Assembly: GCA_948474755.1 (NCBI GenBank) | Contig: CAOLHI010001827.1 | Span: 62,001-126,000 of the forward strand | Origin: Ctenosaura bakeri | Lineage: Eukaryota; Chordata; Lepidosauria; Squamata; Iguanidae | Direction of reading: 5' to 3' | DNA: 64,000 bases | Shown here: in pieces, positions 24,108 through 35,390 of the stretch | Layout: each line of letters begins with the position of its first letter | Position numbering within the stretch: the first letter of the stretch is position 1 | The notes under the pieces: generated by a model | The model's input: only the letters and a program-made list of their open reading frames with translations | Databases searched by the model: none | Told to the model about the DNA's origin: nothing | Position numbers and translations under genes: made by a program

Positions 24108-24585
24108 CACAGTCTTCTTGTCCAGTTTGATGCATAGGTCATCCACCAAGTAACCAAAGCTGTCTCCATCCCATAACCAGACCTGAACCCAGACAGTTTG
24201 AAATGAGTATATATAATCCCTCTCCTCCAAAAATTTCCCAAGTGGAAAAGCCACCACATGCCCAAGAACCTTGACCAAAAATGGAATGTTAGACACAGGC
24301 TGATTATTATTCACAATGGTGGGATCCAAGGAGGCCTTTTTAAATAATAACCTCACCAAAGACTCTTTTAGGCAGGATGGAAACTTCACTTGTTTCAGTG
24401 AGTCATTCACTGCTCCCCTTACCTTCTCAGGCAGTCTCCTTCCACTGCTTTCAGAAGCCAGGAGGAGTAAGCATCCAGTATGGATGTTCACATAGAATCG
24501 CTTGCCATTAGTTTTAAGAAATCTTGGAAGCCATTTCCTCATGACATCACAGTCCTGGGTTTGAGATGCAATGGCAGGAGTCCAC

Positions 24586-24878
24586 AGGTCATGCTTTCAC
24601 ATGACAGCATCACTGTCCTGCTGCCATCCTGTCCCCACCTGTCACAATAGCGGGATATTTGCTTAACAGAGTAAATCCATTAAGCACCCACAATTGTGTG
24701 ATGCTCTCCTCTTCCCTGGCCATGCAGTAGGGCCAGAAGCATAACATGGGAAAGATGCTGGCCGTGCTGTGGAAGAAAGGTGTGTTTCATGGGGAGCCTG
24801 CTAGGTGCAGAGGGGAGCATTCCTGTTGCACTCCCTTCCTGCCAAACGCACTACCAGAACTGTGATAGGAGGACAACG
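24586..24878 (-). mobile_element. Family-B TIR element, decayed minus-strand copy
   Basis: Reversed, it reads GGCAGGAAGGGAGTGCAACA, GGAATGCTCCCCTCTGCACC, TAGCAGGCTC, then CATCTTTCCCATG and GGGGACAGGATGGCAGCAGG. This follows the order of the elements at 36972 and 44262. Both terminal GGCC repeats are lost. Confidence 0.6.
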
Positions 24879-24879
24879 G

Positions 24880-26169
24880 AAGGAATAGCAAAGGTGCCAG
24901 AGGACTGGAGATAAGCAAACTTTGTCACTATCATCAAAAAAAGGTGAAAAAGAAGATCCAGGAAACTACAGGCCAATAAGCCTGCTCTGAACAACAGGAA
25001 AAAATATTAGAACAGATTATATAGGGGTCTGTCTGCAAATATGTTGAGGTCAATGCAGTGATCAATAGGATCCAGCATGGCTTTGTCAACAACAAATCAA
25101 GAACAAATCCTGCCAAACCAATCTCATATCTTTAAAAAAAAAATCAGATCACTAGTTCAGAAAATGGTGAGAATCCTGTAGATACCATTTATCTGGATTT
25201 CAGCAAAGCATTTCATAAGGCTCCCATAATACTTTGATTAGAAAACTGGTTAAATATAGCATGGACAGAAATATTATCAGATTCAATCCATAATTTCTTG
25301 GAAAACTGTGTTCAAACAGTCATCATCAATGGCTGCACTTCAGACTTGAAGGAGGTTTCAAGTGGAGTGCCTCGGGGTTCTGTCCTAGGGCCATTGCTCC
25401 TTAACATTTTTATTAATAACTAAGATGATGGGATGGAGGGAATCATTATCAAGTTTGTAGATGATACAAAACTGGAGGGGATAGCTAACACCTTGGAAGA
25501 TAGGAACAAAATTCAAAAGGACCTAGATAAACTAGAAAATTGGGCAGAAAATAATAAAATGCCATTCAATAGACACAAATGCAAAATTCTACATTTAAAC
25601 CACAAAAAAACATGAAGGGTATAGGATGGTGGATAAATGGCTCATCAGTACTACATGCAAAAAGAACCTTAGGTTTATTGTTGATCATACACTGAATAAG
25701 AGCCAGCAGTGTGACACTGCAGCAAAGAAGGTGAATGCTATTTTAAGCTGCATTATCCAGGAGCACAGAATCCAAGTCAAGGGAAGTAACAGTGCTCCCT
25801 ATATTCTGCACTGGTTAGGCTTCATCTGAAGTATCGCATTCAGTTCTGGGCACCTCAGTTTCAGAAAGATATAGGCCCTTTCCACAGTACCCTCCCATCC
25901 CAGCATAGGAACAGGAGAAAGACAGGACAGTGACAATGCTTCTGTATGATGTTGCCACGGTCCCATCTTTCTCCCATCCCCAAACAGTGTGATTGTGGGT
26001 CAAATTATTGACAGGTTTTCCCCACCAATGACCCGCAATCTCTGGATGTCTTCAAAGGAAAGGCTAGACAGCTACCTGCTGGGGATTCTGTAGCTGGAAA
26101 CCCTGCACTGAGCAGAGAGTTTGGACACAATGGCCTTCAGGCCCCTTCCAGGCCTATGATTCTATGATC
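24880..26169 (+). mobile_element. CR1 LINE 3' half, interrupted
   Basis: The plus-strand frames give, in order, GNYRPISL, YLDFSKAFHKAP, VPRGSVLGPLLLNIFIN, FVDDTKLEG (the catalytic FADD box) and ENWAENNKMPFNRHKCKILH. This is the CR1 reverse transcriptase with frameshifts and stops. The invariant Asp of SKAFD is His here. The 3' end GCACTGAGCAG...GGCCTATGATTCTATGATCC is the classic CR1 terminus. A 166-bp element interrupts it at 25875. The copy is an inactive 5'-truncated relic. Confidence 0.85.
25875..26040 (-). mobile_element. Family-B TIR element inserted in CR1, truncated
   Basis: It starts with the terminus GCCCTTTCCACAG. Reversed, it reads GGTCATTGGTGGGGAAAACC, CACAATCACACTG, GACCGTGGCAACATCATAC. 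This matches the right half of the element at 44262. Only one terminus survives, and the flanking CR1 (GTTTCAGAAAGATA to CTGGATGTCTTCAAAG) has also lost sequence at the junction. Confidence 0.7.
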
Positions 26170-26191
26170 CTAGCTTGTGTGTTTTTTCTCA

Positions 26192-26425
26192 TTAATAACT
26201 TCGGCATGCTATGATATTGCTTGGCCTCATGATCTGGTTTTCATCCGTCACATTTTGGACAGTGTGCATTAACTCTTCCCAGCTCTTTCGAAATACCTCA
26301 GAAGGAAGCAGAATTATTTTTAAAAGGCTGAAACAACTGTATCTGGGTTGTGCTGCTTTTTCAGATTTCCTATATATTCTCACTATCTCAAGGTCATTCG
26401 TGAACACCTCTGGAATGTCAAACTG
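26192..26425 (-). CDS. Candidate 3'-terminal coding exon, unknown gene (low confidence)
   Basis: On the minus strand a textbook acceptor (GTGCTAATCTCTATTTCAG) precedes a 78-codon open frame ending in TAA at 26192. It reads QFDIPEVFTNDLEIVRIYRK, SEKAAQPRYSCFSLLKIILL, then PSEVFRKSWEELMHTVQNVT and ends ACRSY. There are no simple repeats or transposon motifs in the frame. A possible internal donor (TCTGAG followed by GTATTT) could make it internal instead. I do not recognise the protein, and linkage to the candidate exon at 15235 is unproven. It may be chance or a pseudogene. Confidence 0.2.
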   Translation of the reverse strand, partial: QFDIPEVFTNDLEIVRIYRKSEKAAQPRYSCFSLLKIILLPSEVFRKSWEELMHTVQNVTDENQIMRPSNIIACRSY

Positions 26426-26429
26426 CTGA

Positions 26430-27237
26430 AATAGAGATTAGCACAATTTTTAGACCCAAACATAGAAAAGAATTACATATCAAAGCTGCATCTTAACCAA
26501 GCTGCAAATATTTAACAGTATGTTCTCCTAATGCTGAAGCTTTACGGCTGCTTCTGAGTGATCTGTACTGGGAGACTTTAAAAAAAAAAGGAACTTTGAA
26601 TACTATTTTTTTTAAAAACTTACATCCTTTGGAAGATGTGTTTCAAGAGAAAATTATAATTACTTGATAGTAAAAAGTATACATTTACCTCAATGGACAC
26701 ACATTTGTAGACTGAAGCTATGACAGAGTCTAAGTAACAATTTCCCAATTTTATTCAAGGCAGAAAAGCTCAGAGGTGAATTAAAATATAATGCAAATAT
26801 TGACAGCACTCATCTGTCCTCTGGCATGTATTAGTCACAGCAAGTAGGCAGAATAAATTAAATTATTCAACTGTCTTCAGTTTTCAAACATTTGGTTTTA
26901 CAGTGGTGTGTGGGTGGGTGGTAATCCAGAAATTGAAAATGGCCAAAACGATGTTTCTAAGCATTCCAAATATAGAAACATTAAATACGCAAATTCTTCT
27001 CTTCACAATCAACTGATGGGCCTTTTTAAGATGTGCAGTGAGATCTAACAAATTATATTCAGGGTTTTGGGGGGTTTTTCAGCAAGGAGACTCAAAAATA
27101 CTGGAATACTCTTTGGAGTGCAAAATACTCTTTGCTTATAGTGCAAAAGCAGATGCACACTTGAATCTTCACATGAGGTTTGGGATACCACTAATCTTTT
27201 CATGTATCCAGTTCTAACTGCAGCCATGATTCTATAG
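26430..27237. other. Unique DNA, nothing recognised
   Basis: AT-rich sequence without repeats or coding signal. Confidence 0.45.
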
Positions 27238-27437
27238 GCCATTTCTGCACTTCACTGTTGTAGTGCTATTATTCCACTTTCAACATAGGGTGGAATTCTG
27301 GGCTTTGTAGGTTCCTGAGGCCAAAGAGCTGTCTGGCTGAGAATTCCAAATGCTCCTCTCTAAACTGTAAACCCTGGGATTCCATAAGATGTTGAAAGTG
27401 GAATAATACCATTGTAACAGTGTAGTGAGGAAATGGC
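27238..27437. mobile_element. GGCC-terminal palindromic MITE, complete
   Basis: The ends are GCCATTTCTGCAC and GTGAGGAAATGGC. The long inverted repeats include GTGCTATTATTCCACTTTCA and TGAAAGTGGAATAATACC, and the central pair is GGAATTCTGGGCTTTGTAGG and AAACCCTGGGATTCC. The 5-bp flanks (TATAG and CTTTG) do not match, so the duplication has decayed. Confidence 0.8.
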
Positions 27438-29351
27438 CTTTGAGCTGAACTGCCAAAACCATCTATCCCCTTGAGGCATACAATGGTGTAATTCTCAATT
27501 ATGAAAGGCAAGCCTTCATTACACTAGTCCATATCATAACCCCCTCCCTGCAGAAGCATCCATAAAGGCAGGTGGCTGTATTTTTTTAAAGAAAATTCTC
27601 TTTCATCTCTACCACAAGCAACTCTTTCCTAATGTTATTCCTTCTTGCCCATTCAAGATCCAGTTACCCTGAAATACTTTGAATTAGAACAAGAATAGCT
27701 CATAACAAAATGTTTTCTTCTGCAACTACTGTGAGGAATGAGGTTTAACTCAGAGGAACAAACAAGTTCAAGAAAAGCAGATTATATCACCCCCTACTAA
27801 ATAAAATGAGCTGGAGCTTCAGCCCTGTGAGTTCTGGCTCCAATACACCACTATATCATTATAGTGTACATGGGTGCATGCACATATGCATGTGCACATA
27901 TGTAAAGTCAAACCACGATACTGATAATTAAATAAGTGTAAAACTGCCCCTGTGAACGTATCCTGTCACTACATGAGATCATCTGATGTAAAATTTTCTC
28001 CTGTTTGGTAACAAAACTAACTTCACGATACATTTTATATTGGCATAGCTATACACCATAAGGACAGAGCAGGGTAAATTCCAACAAGGTATCATTAATA
28101 AACCAAAGCTTTATCAGTAAGAGAAACCATCTGGAGTTCCTAACAAGCTCTCCTTGTCAAAAAAGTAAAGTTAAAAACCATCCTGTGATAGAGCTCATTA
28201 CCTCTGAAGTTTAGTTCATTGGCTTGGACAGTTAAACCCATTGCTCTTAGCTCTGAGAATCAAACCTGGGAGACTGAAGTGGAGAGTAGGAGATCCTGAT
28301 GTTTGAGCTAATGTAATGTGAAATAGATGGACGTATGTGCCATATGTATGTATACTGTGCTGGATACCTTCACTCTCCACACTCACAACCTTCTCTGTCT
28401 CCAAAGTGCACAGAAACAGACTGGAACTGGACCCATTTGAATGGATCTTGCAGAAAAGGATAAACCTTGTCACAGCAGCCTTTTCCAGATGTTCTCCTTT
28501 GCCATGCAGTTGAGGGACAGCACAGATATGCTGGCAAAGCTTTCCCCATCCAGTCCATCACCTAGCCTTCATTTGCATTCCTTTGTGAGTTGAAGTGTGA
28601 ATTCAGGGAGCAATGTGGGCAATTTAGAACCTCAGCATGAGCATAATGGTTTTCCAACATGGTTATTACAAATAAGTGGAAACATTTTGATGTCTTGGAG
28701 AATGAGGAGGAAGATGACAGTTATGAAAAAGAACATAAAGTGAATGTGAACAAATTTCAGGTTACTGAACAAACCTCTCACTTAAATGAGTCATTGCTAT
28801 TTAAGAAAAAGGATGGAGAAACACTTTTCAGCCCAAGGGCCCTATTCTGTTCCAGAGAAACTTCTGCGCTTGCAAGTTAAAGGGGGACAGGACTCCTGAA
28901 AAAGGTGGGTAAGAGGTGGTAACCACAGCTGAAGTGAGAGGGCCATCCAGCAAATGCTCTTTCATAGGTACACACACACACAAACATACCACATCACTGA
29001 TCCTATACTGCAAGTAGGCTTGGGGAAATCATTTCACTGACACCAATGAAATTCTGTCCTGAAGCCTAATAGCTTCAGGGTGGAGGAACAAGGAAACAAA
29101 GTCAGATAGGGAAATTTTCAGGGCTGGAAATGGGCAGAAGGATATCCACTCATGATTTAGAGCCTAGTACCAAAATGCTAACTCACAATACTCGTTTTTG
29201 CCAGCCCACTAGCACCTTGATATAACATCCTACTCTATACTACCTGCTTCAGCTTGCAAAAATGGAGCTAGACAAGGTGGGGTCTAGCACATGTTGGAAG
29301 CCTACAATAAATATATAGCTAAGAACATTTAAAGAGACCTTCCCACATCAG
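27438..29351. other. Unique DNA, nothing recognised
   Basis: No repeat family or coding exon was recognised. Confidence 0.45.
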
Positions 29352-29490
29352 ATCATACAATCATAGAGTTGGAAGAGATCACGGGGCCATCCAGTCCAAC
29401 CCCTTGCCATGCAGGAACACATATCAGAGCACTCCCAACAGATGGCCATCCAGCCTCTGTTTAAAAACCTCCAAAGAAGGAAACTCCACC
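29352..29490 (-). mobile_element. CR1 LINE 3' end fragment
   Basis: AATCATAGAGTTGGAAGAGA, CCATCCAGTCCAACCCC, TTGCCATGCAGGAACAC and CCTCCAAAGAAGGAAACTCC are the reversed CR1 3' terminus. Confidence 0.8.
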
Positions 29491-29920
29491 ACAGATCATC
29501 TGGTCCAGCTTCCTGCTGCCAATGGTGGTAAATGGATTTCTTCTGGGAAGCCTATGAACCAGGTCTGAAGCTCTTTCCCTGCTCTTTCTACCAGACTTAT
29601 TTGTATTAAACACTATATTGCCCTCCAGCATATAAGTTCTTAGCAAGCCTTTATAGCTAATGGCAGTCCCCCATTAATTTTTCTAAGTCCCATGCTATTC
29701 AAGCTAACAACTATCATTATCCCTTATGTCTGACAATGTCATAAATTAATATGTGTCATACGAAGAGATGCTTCCTCTTATACTTACTGCCAATAAAATT
29801 CATTCTGTGCTTCTGACTTCTTGTATTAAAAGGGCAAGTGATATAGGCTGGAATCCTGTTTAGTATTCATGATCCCTACATAGCTCCTACTTTAAGGGCT
29901 ACATAGGGACTGTGGAAGTC

Positions 29921-30196
29921 CCCCAATCTCTACTTACTGTGAAGCAGCTGCTGCAATCAACAGTGGTCAGTTCCCCTGTCCATTGGGAAGAATCTCATTG
30001 ATGATCCCACCCACCCCCCTCACATTAGCAAACTCCAGCAGAAGGGAGAATTACAAGAGGAGTTCTGCTTCTGCTTGTCACACAAGAGATCACTCACAGG
30101 AGAGGGTGAAGCCATCAGCCAGCTGCTTCCTGATTGATAGGGGAAGATACTCCTGTCAATCACAGCAGCTGCTTACTGGTAAGTGGGAATTAGGGG
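29921..30196. repeat. Foldback (inverted-repeat) element
   Basis: The arm at 29933-29963 (CTTACTGTGAAGCAGCTGCT then GCAATCAACAG) pairs with the reverse of 30152-30183 (CTTACCAGTAAGCAGCTGCT then GTGATTGACAG). Weaker pairing extends another 12 bp outward. The interior is about 190 bp and non-coding. The right arm contains a splice-donor-like ACTGGTAAGT. The family is unknown. Confidence 0.5.
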
Positions 30197-31399
30197 ATCA
30201 GGACAGGAGTCACTGTGCAGTATCATACCTACAGTGTTTACACATAAGTAAATCCCCAGCAGAATTCCAGCCGATATACATCTTCCATCTTTACCATGCA
30301 TAATTTTGTAATTTTACAAACCACTAAAAAGCCTAAAAAGCCAGGATTGTGTTTGGCTTGGTCGATCACATAATGTACAGTCCAAGTGTAGGAAGACTCT
30401 TTAGTAACTTATTTTGCTCTTTCTTTCAGACAGATTTACTCTCCAGTACTTGGATCTTTTATCCCTTCTCTTCTTACACACTCTTGCAGTATTAAACATT
30501 TACACAGTAAGTGTGAAATACTGCCTTATGTTACAGAATCTTCAATTTCAGGTAGTAGCTGAGATAACTTAACACGCACTTTATAATGCTAGGCATTTCT
30601 CCATAATTAAAGTATAAAAGTTTCATAGGGCAGAAACCTGAAACAATGGTCTAAATGTAAGCTAAAAAAATAGCCTTGAAAAGATCAGAGAGTTCATCAG
30701 CATATTTAGGACTCTGTAGGGGATTTCAAATCACAGCTTAATTTTAATGAGAAGAGCAGAACTGCTGAGATATAGTGAGAGGCCTTTAAAATAAAATGTA
30801 TGACATTCTTCTTCTTGAATAGATGTGGAGACACACTTCTTGTAAGTCTTTGAGGATATTTAGTAATTGACATAATCCTTCCATCTCATGTTCTAGGACA
30901 GCTTTGATAACAAATTCTCAAAGAAACAGAACTATAACTAACATTTTTGATACTATTGGTTATTTTGTTATATTTGGCCAGCATCCTGTTAGTGAACTCC
31001 AGTGGTATGAGTCTGGATTTTTTGTTCATTGTAGTGACTGGAATTCTGTTCCAACCATAAAAGTACCAAAAAAATTGCCCCTCAAACCTACCTTGTAAGC
31101 AATGTGGCTCTGCAACATAGGTATTTCCATTTTGTCAGAGATCCCAGAAATCATTAGCAATGTGTTTGGCTATTTCCTTTAACTGGGTGACTTGCAATGA
31201 CATCATCCACTGGGGCATCCTGAGGACCCACAGAGGTCCTTCCTGATATATATCTGATATATCTGACATATAGCTTGGAACACATCCTTGCTGATCCCTC
31301 CTGTTCTCTAACAACACAGAAATAGCCATGTTGAGAGGACTGTTACAAGATGAGTTTGGGGGGGCAGTAGTTGGAGAAGTAGCTACAGAGATTTAGCTA
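30197..31399. other. Unique DNA, nothing recognised
   Basis: AT-rich. A 64-codon plus frame at 30904 has no recognised domain. Confidence 0.45.
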
Positions 31400-32140
31400 C
31401 ATAGAATCTTAGGGTTGGAAGGGACCACAAGGGCCATCTAATCCAACCACTGCCATGCAGGAATATACAACCAAAGAACTCCTGAAAGATGTCCATCCAA
31501 CTTCTATTTAAGGACCTCCAAAGCCAGAGAGTCTATACCTCCCAATACAATCTATTCCACTATCAAACAGCACTTCCAGCAGAAAATATCTTCTCAATGT
31601 TTAAGTGGAATCTCTTTTCTTGTAATTTGAACTGATTGGTTCATGTTTTAGTCTCTGGGGCAGCAGAAAACAAGCTTGCTCCATCTTCTACAAGACATCC
31701 CTTCAGATTTAAAGATAACTGTCATGTCACCTCTGTTTTCTCCAAGCTAAATATCTCCAGCTCCCAAAGTTGTTCCTCATAAAGCTTGGTTTCCAGACCT
31801 TTGATCATCTCGGATATCCTTATCTGGACATGTTCCAGCTTATCAATATCCCTGTTGCACTATAGTACCCAGAACTAAACACAATGTTCCAGGTGAGATC
31901 TAACCAAAGCAGAAGTGGCACTACTACTTCCTTCCATCTGGACATTACGTTCCTATGTTCCTGTTAATGCAGCCCAGACTTGCATTATCTTTTTTGGCTG
32001 TTGCATCAGACTGTTGACTCATGTTTAGCTTGTGGTCCACTAAGACCCTAGATCTTTTTCTCATGTACTGGCACCCATCTTATATTGGTGCATGTCATTT
32101 TTTTTCCTGCCTAGATGAAATGATATATGTATGTCTCCTG
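31400..32140 (-). mobile_element. CR1 LINE fragment, about 740 bp of the 3' end
   Basis: Reading left to right it holds the reversed CR1 consensus. First comes CATAGAATCTTAGGGTTGGA and CCATCTAATCCAACC, then GGCAGCAGAAAACAAGCTTG, CTCCAGCTCCCAAAGTTGTT, GTACCCAGAACTAAACACAA. Last is ACTGTTGACTCATGTTTAGC, which lies at the end of the reverse-transcriptase region. Frames are broken throughout. Confidence 0.85.
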
Positions 32141-33224
32141 ATACAGGATCTCAGCCATTTGTATCTCTCTTTTCTGTTAAACTGTGCTCAAAGCAGCTAA
32201 TAACAACAATAATGCAAAGTAAAATGCAAGACAAACCCCCAAATCCTGTTAGTCCTAACTAGCTAGAGTGGCCCCTTTGAATCAGTTGTTGAAGGATGGG
32301 TCAACATGGAGGTACAACCCATTTTTATTTTATTTTAATCCCACCTTCTTTCCAATATGGGATCCAAAAAGACTGTATGGGAACCAAAGCAGCTTCATGA
32401 TTCAAGGGGTCTACTCTAGTTAGGACTAACCGTAGGATTGAAAGTCAAAACTCAAAACATAAATCCAGGTTGATAAAATACTAATACAGCTTTTAAAAAA
32501 AAAAAAAACCAGTTAAACAAATTGTACATTTAAAGTGACTGTAAAGGGAACATGTTAGGGCCTTGTTCATACACATATCAGACTAGCAATCTCCTTTGCA
32601 ATGGTGGAGATCAGGCATGAACCCTTCCCTTCCACCAATGAACAATGAACTGAAAGCCTCAGAAATGACTCAATAGCTAAGCTAAGTGAACAGCCAAGCT
32701 TAGACAACATCCCACCTGGAAACTATTAGTAAGATACTCCAGGTTTTTAGATGCAATAGTCCTACCAGGCTTGAAGGGGCCCTGGGCAACATGTCCTCAG
32801 GACCAACTCCCCTCAGAAATAAGGAAGACTTTGGAAAACTGGAATAAGATCTCTGGATGGGAGGTTCTATAATACCTCCTGTTTCATCCCTTCAGTCCCT
32901 GACATCAGTGTAACACCCCTCAATCTGCAGTTTTAGTACTATGCACACAGCTGCCCACTACCTAGCAGCTCCCCTTTCCGGATTCCAAAATGGTATCTTT
33001 ATCATGCATGCCAGTAATTTTGGACCTCTGAAATTATTCCCATGATCCATACCCTACATTTGTTGGCTTCTCTGTCCAACTCTGAGGCACATAAATTCAT
33101 CTAAAAATCAAAGAAAGTGGATCCAATGAGTAGCTCAGCTCTGAGCCTGGATGCTCAGGAATGCATTTGCATAGTTAAAACTTGTGTGCCAGTTGTGCCC
33201 ATTTCTTGAGACATCAGATCTGGC
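32141..33224. other. Mostly unique; weak LINE-tail-like stretch at 32320-32400
   Basis: TTTTAATCCCACCTTCTTTCC near 32332, followed by a 'gggatccaaa' motif, resembles the reversed tail of L2-derived repeats. It is too diverged to define. Nothing else was recognised. Confidence 0.35.
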
Positions 33225-33826
33225 TAGAGTGAAACATGCTTTGATTACACCTCTGTTGGACTACTGCGATGTACTCTACATAGGGCTGCCCTTGTAAACT
33301 GTTCAGAAACTTCAGTGGGTTCAAAATGCAGCAGCTAGAATGCTGACTGGGGCCTGCTACAGGGAGCACAAAACTTTCTTGTAAAACAGCTTCAATGGCT
33401 ACCTGTTCGTTTCTGGGCACAACTCAAAGTGCCTTTAGAAAGCTCATTCATTCAGAGAGTGGCTCTGCTTGTGGCTTGCTGTGTTGTCGGTGTCAAAGAA
33501 CTCAAGACCAGCCTCCTAGAAATTTTCTGCTGCTGAAAGCCTTGCCAATTAAATAAAATAATACTTATTCATTTCAATAAGATGAGAATTTTATTAAGTT
33601 GTTCGGTTCATGAGTGATAATATTAAATACTTTATTGCCAGAATTACAGTCTCATGCCACAGCATGACTTCTTGTAATATTGCTTAAATTATTAATTATA
33701 ATTGTTAATTTAGAGGAGGATCTTCCTTTTTTTGTAAAGTGCTGAAGACCTTCCTCTTTCATTCAACTTAAGCCACGAATTGTGTTTAAAGTGCTAAGAT
33801 GAGTAGCAACTGGTGGGGTGTTGATG

Positions 33827-34010
33827 CAGTGGCGGAGCTTGGAGTGCATGGAGGGGGGCAGCGGGGACATGGCTACAGTGTGGGGTGGGGCTACAGCATG
33901 TGAGGGTGGGGTTACAGCACATGAGGGTGTGACTATGAGCTGGAATGCCCCCCAAAAAATTGCCACCCAGGGCAAACTGCCTCCATCACCCCCCCATCCC
34001 TACACAACTG
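33827..34010. mobile_element. hAT-like MITE nested in the L2 tail
   Basis: The left end CAGTGGCGGAGC pairs imperfectly with the reverse of the right end (CACAACTG). It is flanked by TGTTGATG (33819-33826) and TGTTAGTG (34011-34018), an 8-bp duplication with two mismatches, as expected for hAT elements. The interior is G-rich with 'GGGGCTACAGCA' and 'GGGGTTACAGCA' repeats. Confidence 0.55.
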
Positions 34011-34105
34011 TGTTAGTGATTTTGTTCCACGTCTTGCTGTAGTGTTATGTTTATTGTCCTTTACCCGGCTACATATGTTGATGTTCTGCCCTTTGGTGAA
34101 AAAGG

Positions 34106-34122
34106 TATTATTATCATTATTG

Positions 34123-34169
<47 letters not shown>
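34106..34169. repeat. (ATT)n microsatellite, L2 tail
   Basis: More than 15 ATT units with a few interruptions, at the 3' end of the L2 fragment. It produces a poly-Asn frame on the minus strand. Confidence 0.9.
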
Positions 34170-34887
34170 TAAATGAGGGCAGCACAAGAGAGCTTCTGAG
34201 CCAAGACACAGTCCAGGAACACTCAAGAAGCATAGAACAGCTGTTTACTTCAATGAAGCAGTTTTCCGGAATGCTAGTTCTAAAAGCCATGCCATGGAAC
34301 TCTTTGCAAATACCTAAGACAGGACTGTTCCTTCCTCTTCAAAGGCCTGTGTGGTAAGTTCGTGTAGACTTGTAGACTCTTGTTCTCTCCTCTTCAAAGT
34401 CTTGTGGGTATGTTCTTACAGACTCTTTGATTTCAAAGGGCATCAATATCACTCTGTGTTGATGCTATACAACAGTAGCGATAGTGGCAACAGTAGATTT
34501 GTTTGAATGCTTTTCAAGATTCCACTGCAGTAGAGAGATGATGCCTATGAACTGATCAACACACAATACAATACTCTTGAGATTTATATGAGAGGATACT
34601 CTACCACTATCATCACTGGCATTATACAAAGCTTTCCAGACAAAAAAGACTAGTATATCAGGGGAAAGGCTACAGCTTCTTCCTGACACACATGCTTTCC
34701 ATGGAAATTGAGTCTATAATGGAACGGAATATCTTATGATAGCTACTTCCACTGTAAAGTGACGGAATCCCAGACAGATTATTACTACAAGTTTTGTTTT
34801 CTTCTATATGTACTTTACACATTATTTGTCCCCTTTCCTCACCACTTTACAGTCCAGCTCAGTGTTGGATAAAATTAAATGGAAAAG
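34170..34887. other. Unique DNA, nothing recognised
   Basis: No repeat or coding signal was recognised. Confidence 0.45.
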
Positions 34888-34955
34888 AAAAAAACAAACT
34901 GGAGAGCATCAAATGCAAGCCAAAAAAACAAACTGGAGAGCATCAAATGCAAGCC
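34888..34955. repeat. Perfect 34-bp tandem duplication
   Basis: The unit at 34888-34921 (seven A, then CAAACTGGAGAGCATCAAAT, ending GCAAGCC) is repeated exactly at 34922-34955. The absence of differences suggests a recent event. Confidence 0.95.
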
Positions 34956-34974
34956 AGGCAACATTGCATATAAC

Positions 34975-35001
34975 CTTACTTACTTACTTACTTACTTACT
35001 T
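34975..35001. repeat. (TTAC)n microsatellite
   Basis: About six TTAC tetramers. Related ACTTACT motifs recur at 36005-36043. Confidence 0.9.
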
Positions 35002-35174
35002 AAAATAAAAATCTGCAGAAATTTCTGATGAGAAATTACTTAATCAACATCTACTGATAACACGTATAAAATCTCTAGCCTTCCATTCATATGCTTTCAC
35101 TGTCCAATAAATGATACTGGAGTCCTTTTAAAATTAGTTTACTCTCTATCCCCCCACCCCACCCACTTCCACTC

Positions 35175-35254
35175 ACCCCTCCCTCCCTCTCTCTCTCTCT
35201 CCCTCCCTCCCTCCCTCCCTCTCTCTCTCTCTCCCTCCCTCTCTTTCTCCCTCC
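35175..35254. repeat. Pyrimidine tract of (CCCT)n and (CT)n
   Basis: An 80-bp, almost pure C/T strand of alternating CCCT and CT blocks. Confidence 0.9.
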
Positions 35255-35390
35255 AGGTCAAAATGGGCTTTTTTAGCTATTAAACTGCAGATTTCTGACA
35301 TGTCTTGTCCTCCAGATGAAATTAAATAACTTTTGCTTTAAAAAAAAGTTTTTTTTGAAGAGGAGCAACATGGCTTCTGCAAAGATAAGG

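Larger units (their letters stand above)
23060..24585 (-). mobile_element. L2-like LINE, reverse-transcriptase fragment, split by an insertion
   Basis: On the minus strand the upstream part (24545 down to 24113) reads LKQVKFPSCLKESLVRLLFK, SLDPTIVNNNQPVSNIPFL and LVDDLCIKLDKKTVDL. The downstream part (23353 down to 23084) continues in register with VSLLVLLNLSAAFITINHG, GVPQVSIFSPM and NIYMKPLGEVI. This is the reverse-transcriptase order of L2/Rex-type LINEs (jockey superfamily). The motif that normally reads LDLSAAFDT has lost both acidic residues (LNLSAAFIT). The sequence decays just before the YADD box, so the copy is dead. A 749-bp element separates the two parts. Confidence 0.8.
33225..34169 (+). 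mobile_element. L2-type LINE 3' end, with (ATT)n tail
   Basis: The translation near 33250-33430 resembles the L2 reverse-transcriptase C-terminus (DYCDVLYIGLP, then KLQWVQNAAARMLTG-like sequence, LQWLPV and FWAQLKVP). The tail has CTGAAGACCTTCCTCTTTCA and CTTTACCCGGC, and the copy ends in a long (ATT)n run. A hAT-like element is inserted at 33827-34010. The frames are broken. Confidence 0.75.

Noticed and set aside
23084..24265. Long Arg/Ala/Gly/Pro-rich frames (120-237 codons) on both strands
   Set aside because: They overlap in several frames on both strands inside the GC-rich palindromic element. GC-rich DNA rarely contains stop codons. The only real protein similarity is the flanking L2 reverse transcriptase.
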